A stretch of DNA of 64,000 bases from Populus alba. Its lineage: Eukaryota > Streptophyta > Magnoliopsida > Malpighiales > Salicaceae. The notes under the pieces were generated by a model. The model was not told the origin of the DNA. It saw only the letters and a list, made by a program, of their open reading frames with translations, and searched no databases. The translations under genes and the position numbers were made by a program. Where the stretch lies: contig NC_133284.1 of the NCBI RefSeq assembly GCF_005239225.2, forward strand, positions 51,864,697 to 51,928,696, in the 5' to 3' direction. The stretch's first letter is position 1; every line of letters begins with the position of its first letter. Shown here piece by piece: positions 1 through 12,898 of this stretch.

Positions 1-83
1 AAGATTGTCTTTAATTTTTTCTGCTCTTATTTTAATGTTGTGTTGTTACTTGAAAAGAACCACTTGTGCTCCTTTTGTTCCAG

Positions 84-3000
84 ACTCTTAGAGCTGTGAT
101 ACACAGTTACCCCAACATAGCATCTGCTTGTTGGGAACGTGTTTCCATCATAGTCTCCAAAATTTTGAGGGCAGCTTCTCTAGAAGCTCCTATGAGGACG
201 TGGAAGGGACATGCAGGAGATACTGTTGGCTTTATTGGAGAAAAGATTGTAACAGCTGCTATTAAGGTAAGATATTCTTGCTTGTTTTTAACCCGAACAA
301 TTTCTTGTACTTGGGTCTGACAGTTTTGATTTAGATTAAGGTGAGATTTGTAGTCACTGGTTTGGATTGTCCTGTATAATCCAACAGTAAATCAGTAAGA
401 CTAGTTATGCTTGCAGTTACTGGCTTGAAATTATATAAATGAAAATTTCTGATGGAATAACTGCTTGTATTTTTTCAAAAACCATTTTTACATTTCTTCA
501 TGAATTGCTATTCTATTCTAATATCTGGTTCTAATGTGGTAATTCCTCCATCTTTACTACCTTTATTCTCTTCATTTTCCCATTATAGGTTTTGGATGAA
601 TGTCTTCGTGCAATATCTGGATTTAAAGGAACTGAAGATGTTTTAGATGATAAGTTACTGGATACTCCATTTACATCTGATTTTGTGAGGATGAAGAAAG
701 TATCATCAGCACCATCATATGAACCTGAGAGTGCAGAAGATACCAAAGATGAACAAAAAACATATCATTCAGGAAGCGAACATTGGTCTGAGGCAATAGA
801 GAAGCATATACCTATGACATTACGGCATACTTCTCCCATGGTTTGTTGAACGTTTTACCTTTCTGGAACAATTTATTTTCATGATGTGTGATCTTTAGGA
901 GATATTAGATTTTTCCCTCTACATGGTTAAAGTTTTTGTCTCTAGATCTAATACTTGTGCTACATTTGCTCACGTGTTTTTTGGCATGTGAAGTCAGCAT
1001 GTGTTTGCTCATGCAAAAGGTTGGTGGTATGGGACTCCTCCTGTAATTGTTGTTAATGTTAGAAAGTAAAGTATGAAATGCCTAAATCATGCTCATCAGG
1101 CTGTTCAGAATCTAGAGTCTTGATTTTTATTTTATTTTATTTAAAAAAAAACCAGCACTGATTATTCTAAAAAAAATCATGGCCAATGACTAGTTAATTT
1201 AATTAGGAACATTCATCCAAACAGAAAAAAATTGAGTGAGATTTGAACACTCCAATAGTATTGGTAGCTATGTGAGTTGTGACGTCCTATGCTTTTCTAA
1301 GCAACTCAACAAACATTATTAATTCATTTCTTCAGCAACCTACCTGCTGGATCTTGCTGTTCTCATTTGTAATTCAGAGGTTCTGGAGGCTTTGAAGAAT
1401 AAAAATTTATTATAATTGGACAACATGAAAGATCTAGAATACAGACATGAAAGAAGTTTGAATACATCAAATAATTTGTTTGATAAAAATGATAATAACT
1501 TTCAATATGCCAGTGAATTGGTTTTTGTATGAAACAAATAAAAGTTAGAATACAGACATGGTTTTTTCCCCTAAGATTGTCTTTTTTTTTCCCCACATTT
1601 TTTTTTTTTTTTTGGGTTTTACATGTTTTTTTTTTCTTTTTTTCCCAAGATTGTCTTCTTCTTCTTGTTTTAATTCTTTTTTGTTTTTATGTTTTTTTTT
1701 TCCAAAATTATCTTTGTCGTTTTTTTTTTTAATATTGAACTGGTTGAGAATTTAGTTATGTAGTTTTTTTCTTTAAAACATTATGGATTGCTACAATGTT
1801 TCCCTACATGGTTTTTTTCATTTCTTTTTTATGAATTTTTTCTTTTTCCAAAATGGTTTTTGTCGATTTTATTTTTTTTCATATTGAGCTAGTTGATAAT
1901 TTTGTATCATAGTTTTTTTCTTTAAAACATCATGTATTGCTACAATATTTCTCCATATGGTTTTTGTTTTGCTACAGTGTTTCCCTACATGTTTTTTTTT
2001 TTCAAATTATCTGTTGATTTTTTTTTTATATAATATTGAGCTAGTTGAGAATTTAACTTTAACTTTCCCAACATGTTTTTTTCCCATTTTTTTTCATTTT
2101 TTTTTCCAGAATTGTTTTTGTCGACTTTATTTTTTTAATACTGAGCTGGTTGAGAATTTCACTTTGTAGGTTTTTTTTTTTTAAAACACTGTAGATTGCT
2201 ACAGTGTTTCTCCACATGATTTTTTTTTTGTTATGCTTTTTTTCAAAATTGTCTTTATCGATTTTATTATTTTTAATATTGAGCTAGTTGAGAATTACAA
2301 CTGTAGATTTCCTCATGAAACACTATAGATTACTACAGTGTTTCCCTGCATGTTTTTTTTTTCCTTTCGTTTTTTTTTTGTTATGATTTTTTTCAAAATT
2401 ATCTTTGTTAATTTTTTTTAATATTAAACTGGTTGAGAATTTAGCTTTGTAGTTTTTTCCTTGAAAACATTGTGGATTGCAACGGTTTTTCTCTATATGA
2501 CTTTTTTTTTCCCACAAACCCACGACAATGCACAAGCATGCTACAAGCCCGTGGCATCACACGGGCATGGCATCTAGTTAGATCTAAAAGATGTTTTTTT
2601 CAATTTTTTTATTTAGTAATGAATTTTGGCCTTTTGTTTTTCTCTATGCTTGGAATTTTCTTATTTAGTGATGATTTTTCCTTTTTAGATGAGGTTGGAA
2701 AAACATGAAATTCCTTGCGTGTTGGAGGATGAATCTTTTTTTATGCATCTGCTTAATTTTTATTAACCTACACAGCTATTATTAGTCCTTTAAGGGTCAT
2801 CCATCTGAAAGTTAGGAATCCTTCTTGCTTCATGGGGCTTGAAAATAAACCCACTACACTAGACTTGGTGGAATTGTTAGATTGTATTAGTAATTTTTAA
2901 AAGGGACTGTTTAAGCCATTGGTTTGATGATTCAACATGTTGATCAATTGAATGAATTTAGCACAGTTGTAGTTGGCATCCTTCTTGGCAGTCTTTGACT

Positions 3001-6000
3001 TCTTATAACAATTTCTGCTGAGAAAATGTTAAGACTAGATGAAACATAGCTCTTCTATTGCATTTATAACAAAACTATACAGCTGCTGAAAATTTGATTT
3101 ATCTTCATGCCTGCATATTGCTGATTTTTTTTGGGAATATTTTTTTTACCTCTGGTAGGTAAGAACTGCAACAATAACTTGTTTCGCGGGTATTACCTCT
3201 TCTGTATTCTTCTCCCTTGCAAAGGAGAAGCAGGAGTTCATTGTTTCTTCTTTGGTAAGTTCATGTGCAACTTGAAACCATTTTGCTTTCTGCACGGAAC
3301 AATTATTTATTATTTATTTTTCTTTTCAAGTTCATATAATGCACCTTCAAAACTTTTGCAGATCAATGCTGTTAATGATGGGGTTCCTTCAGTCAGGTCA
3401 GCTGCTTGTCGAGGCATTGGTGTAATCTCATGTTTTCTGCAAGTTCCACTGAGGTGATTATGGAATATTTCTGTATGATCTGAGCAACTCGTTGTTCCTA
3501 TGCAAGATTGTGCATACAAAATTTATGAACTTGAATCATTTAGTGCAGAGATCCTTGACAAGTTTATCCATGCTGTTGAGATCAACACTCGGGATCCCTT
3601 GGTCTCGGTATCTTATCATGCCTTTTCCAATTTTATTTTTGAAATTTGTCGTAAGTATGTGACCTTGATGATTGTGCATTACTAATTTCTTTCAGGTGAG
3701 AATAACTGCCTCATGGGCTTTGGCAAACATATGTGATTCCCTGCGTCACTGTATTGATGAATTTCCCTTGAAAAAGTACACAGGTGCACTTGCAGGATAT
3801 CAAAGTGGTATTTTAAATTTACTATGTTGTAGAATTCATATTGGTATTGATTTTAATTAATTCTTCTTTCTCCTGTTACAGGCTCAAACACAAACCCTCA
3901 ATTAGTGGCATTTTTAACTGAGCGTGCTTTGCGGCTAACAGAAGATGGAGACAAGGTAAATGAATTGATTGCCAGAGTCATTTTCAGTTTTTATAAGTTT
4001 ATCATTTTTCCATTCATCCACAATGGGTGTTGACATTTGTTTTTTCTGATAATATCTAAGATGTCTTACTTTACTGTCTCTCACAATTGCTTGTTAACAT
4101 GGGAGATTTTGTTCAATATGTTTATTGATGGTAAATACATTTATGCGGAAGGGGGAGCAAGCACAGTTCATCATTTGCTCGAAACACCAAGGAATGGAGT
4201 AACCAACAAAGTATAACAAATTTGTGTTCATTTTTCACTTGCACCTTCAGTGCCAGCTAGGGGTTTCCATAGACTGTTGCACATGAAAATATATGTGATG
4301 AATTAAACTTTCTGGAAACAACCACCTTCATTTGACTAATATATGCCTGTTTCAATAGTTTAAGGTTGATAATTTTTCTCTAGAACATGATAACACAGGC
4401 ATGTTTGTGCTCTTTGATTTTATTTAACAGCAATTTCTTGCTCCTTGAGCTCTTCTATTGCATCTTAAATTTTTGGAGCTTCCCCTGGTGCTTAGTTTGT
4501 ATATTTTAACTGGGTTGGTGTTAAGGTTAAGTTCTTCTCATAGCTTTCGGTAGACGGGTTTATTCATACTTTCAGATATTTATTGAGACATCTCTTTTAC
4601 TCACCATCAGATCAAATCAAATGCTGTAAGAGCTCTTGGAAATCTTTCTAGATTTGTCAAGTATACAAATTCTTCTGGTGTGCATGATAAGCCTGTGGGT
4701 TATCTGGACTCATCAAGCAATAAAATTGAGATGTTATCAGAAAGCAGTGGTCTTCAACACGCATCAAATTATCGCTATCCAACTTCATTGGGAGACTCAC
4801 ATTTGCTGGAGAAAATGGTTCAAGCATTCCTTTCTTGTGTCACAACTGGGAATGTTAAGGTATCATTCCCCATTGCTCTGATTTTAGGATAAAACTGTCA
4901 CTGGCCTTGTGTTGTGCTTGCATTTAAATTGAGTCTCAGTTCCACCATGTTCTCTGCTTAACCTTTGAATAATATACATTTGACAGGTCCAGTGGAATGT
5001 TTGTCATGCGTTGAGTAACCTCTTTTTAAACGAGACACTAAGACTGCAAGATATGGATTGGTAAGTGATACTAAAACAGCGCTGTCTTTCACAATTTACT
5101 TGTCGTCACTAGATCGACATTACCCAATAGGGACCCTTTTCATGCTATATTTATCATTTCCCCCTGCTCATCTGTTTGCATGCTATTACCTGGACTGTCT
5201 TCCATAAAAGCGCCTCATATTTTATGTTTTTACTCGTTTGCATGCCTTTGATTGGTGTTGCAAATTATTTGACATGTTGGTGTGCCATGGAAAACTGTAA
5301 GCTTCATAGTGATAAATGAGTCAAATATGTATACCTATCTTCTACCTGCTTGGCAGGAAGGTGCTCTATTTAAATTACATACCTTTTCAAATTTATGCTT
5401 GCAACCCAAATTTGTAATATAATTACGCTTGTGTACATTTTGGCAGGGCTCCATCTGTTTTTAGTGTTCTCCTGCTACTACTACGGGATTCTTCTAACTT
5501 TAAAATCAGGATACAAGCTGCTGCTGCTCTGACTGTCCCAGCCTCAGCATTTGGTTAGTAGGAGGGCTGAGCCTACTTTCATCTGTCATGATTAAGATTA
5601 TTTTGTTTGCCTTGCAGAACGTTGAATTATTACGAATTATCATGTACAGTTTTGAGCTACCAGCCTACAGCAAGCTTGCACCCAAATTTAATTATGATCT
5701 GTAGTCCAGTTGTTGAATTTCTCTCCAGTGCATTCATTCAGAAAATGTAGCTATCTATAATCCGAAGTTGAACTGTAAATTTCCCTTATCCTCTGACTGT
5801 TTATTTCATGCAGATTATGGGAACTCCTTTTCGGATGTTGTGCAAGGGCTGGAACATATTCTTGAGAATCTAGGTTCAGACCAGATTTCAGCTCCATCAA
5901 ATTTTAAATATAGGGTTGCCCTTGAGAAGCAGGTCAACCCCCCTTGTCATTTATTTTCATTTGAAAACATTTTGAATTATAGGGGAACTGATTTCCATCA

Positions 6001-6762
6001 GAACTTTCTTTGCCATGTTATGAATGTCATGCTGCTGACAGCCTCTCAAGCAATCCTTCTGTAACAGAGTATTTCATTTTGCATCAGAGCTAGAGGGTGA
6101 TATGCTTGGCTTAACCTAGTATTTTTCTTTCCAAATTTGTTTCACATGATCTTTTTCTTGGCCACAGGTAACAGCAACCATGTTGCATGTCCTTGGTCTC
6201 GCTTCAAGCACTGATCACCAACCTCTGAAAGATTTCCTTGTGAAAGTAAGCATCTCTCATTGCTCGTACAATGTTGTGAAAGTAGAAGTTTAATATTCAC
6301 AAACACCGCAGGAAAACATCATGTAAACCTCTCTTGCCAAGAAAGTATGTTTCCATAAATCAGTATCAGAACCAGTCCCTGTAAGAATGGAATGAAATGA
6401 AACTGAAAAGCGGGAGCTCCCATGCATATACGAGTGCATCTGTGTTGTTTCCCTTGCCTTTCCATATTCTTTGTATCATATTCATGGCATTTTCTCAGTT
6501 TATTTATGAAACTCTTCTGAGATTTACATCCAACCTCGGTTGTTTCACACAGAAAGCCCCATTTTTGGAGGAGTGGTTTAAGGGTCTATGCTCCTCATTA
6601 GGGGAGACAAGCTCACAGTCTGAGGCTGGAAGCTCCATTGAGGACCAAAAGAAACATATGATATCCAAGGCAATACAGTCCCTAATCGAAGTGTACAAGA
6701 GCAGGAATCACCAATCGGTGGCGCAGAAATTCGAGGAGTTGAGCAACAGCATACAGTTGTAA
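84..6762 (+). CDS. HEATR6: HEATR6-like HEAT/ARM-repeat protein, 3' portion (5' end outside window)
   Basis: Thirteen exons can be joined in one open frame: 84-266, 589-840, 3159-3254, 3362-3453, 3544-3607, 3696-3783 (or to 3807), 3882-3955, 4611-4859, 4987-5060, 5447-5553, 5814-5932, 6168-6245 and 6553-6762, giving about 561 residues and a TAA stop. All junctions are GT-AG. The translation is a run of paired amphipathic helices, with typical pieces such as VRTATITCF, VRITASWALANICD, IKSNAVRALGNLSRF and VQWNVCHALSNLF. This order is characteristic of HEAT repeat-containing protein 6, whose molecular role in plants is unknown to me. Such solenoids normally serve as protein-binding scaffolds. The N-terminal half lies upstream of base 1; bases 1-83 are the end of an intron. 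The 2.3 kb intron 841-3158 is inflated by tandem repeats. The family call is from recognised repeat wording and could be checked against AT4G38120-type proteins. Confidence 0.85.
1600..2520. repeat. Degenerate tandem array (~145 bp unit) inside the HEATR6 intron
   Basis: A T-rich unit recurs about six times. The anchor TTGAGCTAGTTGAGAATTT or a close variant begins near 1735, 1884, 2036, 2141, 2279 and 2424, so spacing is 105-152 bases. Each anchor is followed by a run of T, then a variant of TGCTACAGTGTTTCCCTACATG, then another T-rich block. The array ends in a short segment (about 2511-2580) containing CCCGTGGCATCACACGGGCA, a small GC-rich inverted repeat. It lies wholly within the intron 841-3158. 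Confidence 0.8.
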
Positions 6763-9700
6763 CACATCTATTACTTGGTCTTGGCTGGTTAAACAATTTT
6801 GCAGTGGATTCCAGCTTCGTGACTGTTAACGCTGTTGTGTGCGTTATAAAGAAACAAGTTAGGTGGAGGATGCCTGTACGATGAGATTGGCGGGTTATTG
6901 ATAGTGAAATGCATAAATGGTCCAGCTATATCTGGTCCCTACATGGGGTTTCCTTGTACTCTATGCTATGCAGCGTGTGATGCGTTGTAAATTAGCAATG
7001 CTTTTGTCAGGTTACAATGTCTTTCTTTCTTTCTTTCTTTTTTATTTTTATTTTTGATAGTTTTGCAATATACTTGATGTGAGCAATACTCAATGGATAT
7101 GCTGTGCGCAATGCCTAAGCAATCGTAGTTATAAAACCCGCACAGCACAGGCAACCTAGTGACCTGTTGACTCGGGACTTGAGCAGGGTTTTATGCTAAA
7201 CCAAATTGGAATTTAATCCTGGTTGATTCGGCAGGTTAATCATTTATGATCCAGTCATCTAAATGAAACCTAGTTTGACTTCATTTTCTTTTAAAATAAA
7301 ATTGTTTTAACCTTTTTATTTTCTTAAAAAATAACAATCCTGAAACAATATTGGGTGTGGATCAATCTACCCGTGAACCGGGTCTTATAAATATGCAAGC
7401 ACCAGTAAATGTAAATCCCTTAAAAGTGGGGTTGTCGGGGCTCGACCATTACGAGGAGCGATCCGCTGCTTACAGGAAGGCTAAAAGGCAAAAACAACAG
7501 GTACCTTAACACGAGCTCTGTCTGTGGTTGTTTTTGCATCTTGGCTTCGATTAGTCCCAGCATAAAAAAGCCAAGGACAGTTTCACTGAATGCTGCACTG
7601 GAGGCAATCAGTACCTGATAACATTTCATCGATGTTGGAAAGATCATTGAAAAACTTGGCTCTCTAGTTTTTGAATTTGTGTTGCTTGTGGGCCCTTCAT
7701 TAACTCTCGTAGAATTTCCCTTCGGTGGATTTGGTAAGAAATGGCCATCTTTGGCACTGTTTGGAAAGATAGATGGGAGAATGGATGGTAAAGAATCCAT
7801 GTCGTTTTGCTTGATTGAGTACATTTTTATCCAACAAGGATGGAAAATCTCCATGATTCATCCCTTTCCTTCTCCAATTCACACTCCCTGTTTTCCTCCT
7901 TGTCAGATAGATTGGGCACTGAAAGCATGCGCTCATGGAGCTTCCTCTTGTTTCCTCCCTCTACCTTCCTCATCTCCTTACAAATCAAAACAATTATAGA
8001 AAGCCATGTCTCTGTTTTTCTTATCGAAATCATTGAACTTGCTTCGAGTTTCAAGTTAAATCGAAAAAACTTATTAATTTAGTAAAATTGGATTGATTTA
8101 CAAGCTAAATTTATAAAGTTAAAGAAGAATAATGAGACAGGTGATCTTATCAAGTATTTACCTTTCGGGATTCTGGACAGTGCTATCTTTTCTACAGTCT
8201 TGTCATGGATAATGCTTGCCGTGAAGGGTCAGTATTGTTCCTCTTTGAAGAAAAAATCCAACGACCCTTTCCTCCTCACAACACGCAAGCTGTAGTATTC
8301 ACAACACAGTCATCGACTATCAAGCCAAAAAAAAAAAAAAAAAAACGAATGCCTCTGCCCCCCATTCACCATTGAAGTTGAAGAAACCTCAATTTCATCT
8401 GTCCTGTATCACCTCATTATCGATAAAATTAACAAGTATGTGGTTGTATCGAGAAATACAAGGCTCGATTAGTTACTAAAGGGTACACTCAACAGTAGAC
8501 GATACGTTTTAACTGATAAGAAAATCATCTTGAGTAAAACTGATGAAATCCAAGAGTATGGGACTCGAGAAAAGAAAGAGTAACATGTTGTGTACTAAAT
8601 TGATGTTGACTTATGAAATCCGAGCACTTGTAGCGAGGAAGATGACAAAGGCGAGTCATAGGATACCTAGTTCACTAGTTGGGCTCTCCCTTGGTCTAAA
8701 ACAGAGGGAATAAAAAGGGTGTATCTGTGTCTGAGCTACCACTGCTTTACAGTCAATTATTGAGGCTTAAAACGACAGAAAAATGCTAATCTTTTTGACT
8801 GCGATAATGTCCACAAAGCCAACAGCTTCAATCACTTTATCTAAATCTATGTTCCTCCTTTCCCTTTTCATCTCCACTTGCCGCTTTTTTTTTAAAAAAT
8901 AATTTTTTTTAGTGTATGTATTTATTTTTAAATATTAAATTAGTATTTCTTAGTATTTTTTATGATTTTGATGTAATGATATTAAATTTAAAAAAAATTA
9001 TTTATATATATTTTACAAAACAACTTATACTACGGTACCAAGCAAAAACTAACTTTTTTTTTTTTACCTTGCTTGACCTCATTAATCTTTTTCTCGATTT
9101 ACTTTTAACATTTTCTGCTATCTTATCCCTTTAATTATTAGATTTAGATATCCTAACCCATGTGATTCATAATTACTCGGAAAGAATATCCAAATTACTT
9201 GATCGTTGAATTAACGTGTGGATTATCGAGTCAACTCGAATTAATTGTTTTTATTAAAATAATATTATTTTATTTAAAATGTATATATTCTAGACTTAAC
9301 TTAGTTTAGTCAAGTCAATTAACTAATAAAAAGTTAAAAAAATCAACTTAGATTTTATAATATTAATTTTTTCAATTCAACTTTAAATCTAGCTCATACT
9401 AAAAATCATGAGTTTGTCTGACTTAACTTGATTTAACTTAACCTATCGAGTTTTTATTAAAATAACATTGTTTTTATTTAGTAAAAAAATATTCTAGACT
9501 TAACTGAGTTTAGTCAAGTCAATTAACTAATAAAAAATTAAAAAAAAATAAACTTAAATTTTATAATGTTAATTTTTTCAATTCAACTTTAAATCTAGCT
9601 CATACTAAAAAATTATGAGTTTATCTGATTTAACTTGATTTGACTTAATAGTTAGTCCGGTGTAATAGTTATATTATATGATATGAAGTATCATTTTTTG

Positions 9701-11500
9701 TGCCTTTCTTCTTTAACAATCTAGGTACGATAGAAACTTGCTTCTCTTGTGTGTAATATAAAATTAAGAATATACTTCACAAAAAAAAGAAGGAAAACTT
9801 AAGAATATGCTTCCAAACTTGATATACAAGACAAAAAAAAAAATAATTCTCAGAGGTTAATGTTCAAATCCTAAAATAGGTTTGATGGAAATTCAGAAGC
9901 TAGCTAGGGGAGAGTCTATTTCCACTCCATACCTACCTTAAGAGTAGATCATAAATTTAGTCCCCTTCAATTTTTCAAAAAACAAATTGAGTAATTTTTA
10001 AAATTTTGAAAACTAATTAATTAATTTCTTGACATAATATTATTTTATCTTAAAATAAAGGGAATTTCTTAAGAACCCTAGGCTTGAAAATGCAATCACG
10101 AAATCATTTTGCATGGATAACAGCTGCACTCACTGTTGTGGCTTTTACCTGGACAAGCTCTTCTGAAATTGATTATTATTTACAGGCAATACCTCCCCCT
10201 TGCTACTCTGGAGGCCATCCATGTACAGTTCTTGACTAGTCTAGACTCCTTGCTGCTTAAACATTCCTGGCCAAGATCTGATTTTTTTTTAATATATATA
10301 AAAAAAAATAGCAGAACTGTGTATTCATGAAGTGCAAAGAAATACCGTATAATTAAATCTCGTATGGTTTGAGATCATGTAAAATATGTTTAGAAAATTT
10401 AAAATTTAGTGATGGTAGATAATAATATAAAATTATATCTTGAAATATTATGTAACAGTTTAATCTATTGAATTAAAATAACTTTTTAACATGGTATATA
10501 GCTTTGATGACTAAATAGTCATGGTTTTCTAAGAAGTACTGTATATACAAGTTAACGAGACATAACCTAACTTGTCGTAATTTATAGTTTGTTTTTAAAT
10601 TATAATAGTAAAATTTATTATAATATTAAACCCATATTAAAAAACCGAGCTTATTATTGTTAATGAAAATAAAATGTTCTAAAAATAAAAAAAAATTCAC
10701 CTTTGGTTATTAATAGTTATATTTACAATCATTAAGGACATGGTTTCGGTGAAAATTCCACAACAAAATCATTGTAAAGTGATGAATTTTCACTAAATGT
10801 AGATTTTTGTTTAGCATTGAAGTTTATTGTGGTTTATCATTGTAAAATATTCGCCTTTTTTACTATAAGCTATGTTTTGAAAATTTAAACAAAAGGAAAG
10901 AATATGGGGGAAGAGAAAGCAGGAGGGAAAGAGTCAATAAAATACATAGGCCAAGTTGGCTTTTGGACATATAGGGTTTTTATATAGGATAAGATTAAAG
11001 TTATTAAATATAGTTTGGGTGGTGATGTGTTAGACAAATTAATCTAAATTAATTAAAATAAAATTATTATATTTTATTTTAAAAAAATTAAACTAAATCT
11101 TGACTAAGTTTTAATTAAATCAAAAACATATATTTTAACTCATCAAATTATCTAGATTAACTTTTATCTATTTTTTAAAAACACGACTTGGATTATTGCA
11201 TTGTTTGTTTTTACGGTGTAAAAGTATTTTAAAAAAAAAAAATAAATTTAGATTATTTAATATTAAAAATAAAATTAAAAAATTATTATTTTAATATATT
11301 TTTAAATAAAAAATAATTTAAAAAACAATGCTACGAAATACTAAACTGGTCGTAGGCTTGAGTTGCCGTGGTTTCATGAAAGTGGATTGGATGAGGAACC
11401 TAAAAAGAAGGGAAAAAAGTTAAAGAATTTATAAAATAATAAAAGTGGAAGAGCAAAAATAGAACAAGAGGGAGTGAAAGAGAAGAACTAGGCGGAGGAG
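6763..11500. other. Gene-poor intergenic region between HEATR6 and the PMT gene
   Basis: The first few hundred bases are presumably HEATR6 3' UTR, with a CTTT microsatellite at about 7020-7041. The rest is A+T-rich. I see a duplicated segment at 9249-9650 and diverged copies of the dispersed A+T-rich family near 8887-9055 and 11205-11335. The stretch 7420-8050 is less A+T-rich and carries a 144-codon minus-strand ORF (7854 to 7420) that begins with ATG. I recognise no domain in it and see no splice or homology support, so I do not call it a gene. Confidence 0.6.
9249..9650. repeat. Two-copy direct tandem duplication, ~202 bp unit
   Basis: The block starting near 9249 (TTTTATTAAAATAATATTAT...) is repeated from about 9450. 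Both copies contain ATTCTAGACTTAACT, CAAGTCAATTAACTAATAAA, TTTTTTCAATTCAACTTTAA and ATCTAGCTCATACTAAAAA in the same order. The copies differ by scattered substitutions and small indels, so the duplication is not very recent. Confidence 0.85.
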
Positions 11501-12220
11501 AGTGAAAATAGGCTGGTCAGTCTCCTGTGAATGCTCAGAACCTGCCACCACATTGTCTCTTCTTCTTAACTAAATCTTTTACTCTCTAAACTCACCAGTC
11601 ACCACCTTCCTCCATTATTGTATTAATTAACAAAGACAAAATCCAAGTGAACCACACACTCTCTGTCACAAGTCCTCCACCCCACCTTCTTGTTCCTGTA
11701 ATGGTGGAGACTTTCTGTGTTTCCTTTACATGGTACCCATTTTCATAACCTCAACTACCCCCTTTCTTTGTCCCTTTGTCTCCATGTTCCTTTCTTGACC
11801 TTTTTTAGCTAGTTAGCTAGCTAGTTTCTTTAGCTTTCTTTCCTTCTTTCTTGCTATTACTAGCAACTTGATAACGGAGATAGTAACACAGAAAATAACG
11901 AGTACCCATGTTGAGTTCTTAGCTTCTTGTTGATTCTTGTTTTACTTTTAGAGGGAAGGGTGTGTTCAGCTGAGAGAGAATCACTTTCTTAAGGTACTGT
12001 ACTTTCTTCTCGTTTTCAGTTCTTTTTTGAAGGAAATAACAAACCTTTTGTATTAACAGTTAAGAAAAACGTATAAGCATGTTTCTTGAAGGCTTCTTGT
12101 GGATCTGTTGAAGTTTTCTTTGGGGGTTTGTGCTTTCTTGGTTAAATAAACAAAGAGCAAAGAAGAAAGGCTGTAAAAAGCTGGTTTTGTTGGAAAAAAT
12201 TGATTCTTGCACTCTAATTT

Positions 12221-12874
12221 ATGTTGTTTGAAAGAGGTAAGCTTTGTTTATCTAACCACTAGACGAAAAATAGTGCACACAAGTAAGCTTTATATTTGTG
12301 ACTTTCTTGCACCATCTTGGAAGAAATCTTGTTATATGTTGGTGTTTGATTTTGAGATTGTAATGATTTCGCTATGTCTTTTTCACATGGGATTTTTTGA
12401 ATTTTTATTTGCTTTTTCAAACGTGTTTATTGTTTAATTTTTGTTTTTACACTTAATTTTCCCTCTGCAAGCTAATTCTTTTAAATGGAATTTAGAGTAG
12501 TTACCCCATGCTCTGTCTCTGCCCTGTTTCCTCTAATTTGTGAATCAGGAAAATTGCCCTTAATTTTTATTCATGTCTTGAAGAATTTTCCAAGTTCTTC
12601 AGTGGCTCTGCAGATTACTATAAGTTCATGAAAAGGTTGCTACCTGGTTCCATTGTGGACACCATTTTCTGTCAGATTGGCAGCCGGTCTTTTCCTTCTC
12701 ACAAAATAAATATTGAAATGACGAGTCCATGTGTGGAAGTAGAGCTTTTTGGGGTCTAATGTTGATATTTTGATGAGGCTGACAGCTTTATGAAATGATG
12801 TTTTTGCCTTTTCAACAATCCCATCACTCTAAATCTATTTCTGCCCATTTCTTTTGTGTCTGAGATATTTGCAG
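12221..12874 (+). promoter_or_regulatory. Probable 5' leader intron and upstream ATG of the PMT gene
   Basis: A strong donor (GAG|GTAAGC, intron from 12237) and a good acceptor (TTTGCAG, intron end 12874) flank a 638-base T-rich intron ending 24 bases before the PMT start codon. An ATG at 12221 lies just upstream of the donor. After splicing its frame runs across the PMT start in another frame and stops at about 13056. Another short upstream ORF begins at about 12078 (ten codons) if the transcript begins before it. The intron is predicted from splice-site sequence only; the transcription start was not determined. Confidence 0.45.
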
Positions 12875-12898
12875 GTTGTTTGTTGATTATAAATAAAA

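Noticed and set aside
1529..2708. Phe-rich plus-strand ORFs
   Set aside because: They come from poly-T runs of the intronic tandem array and are not coding.
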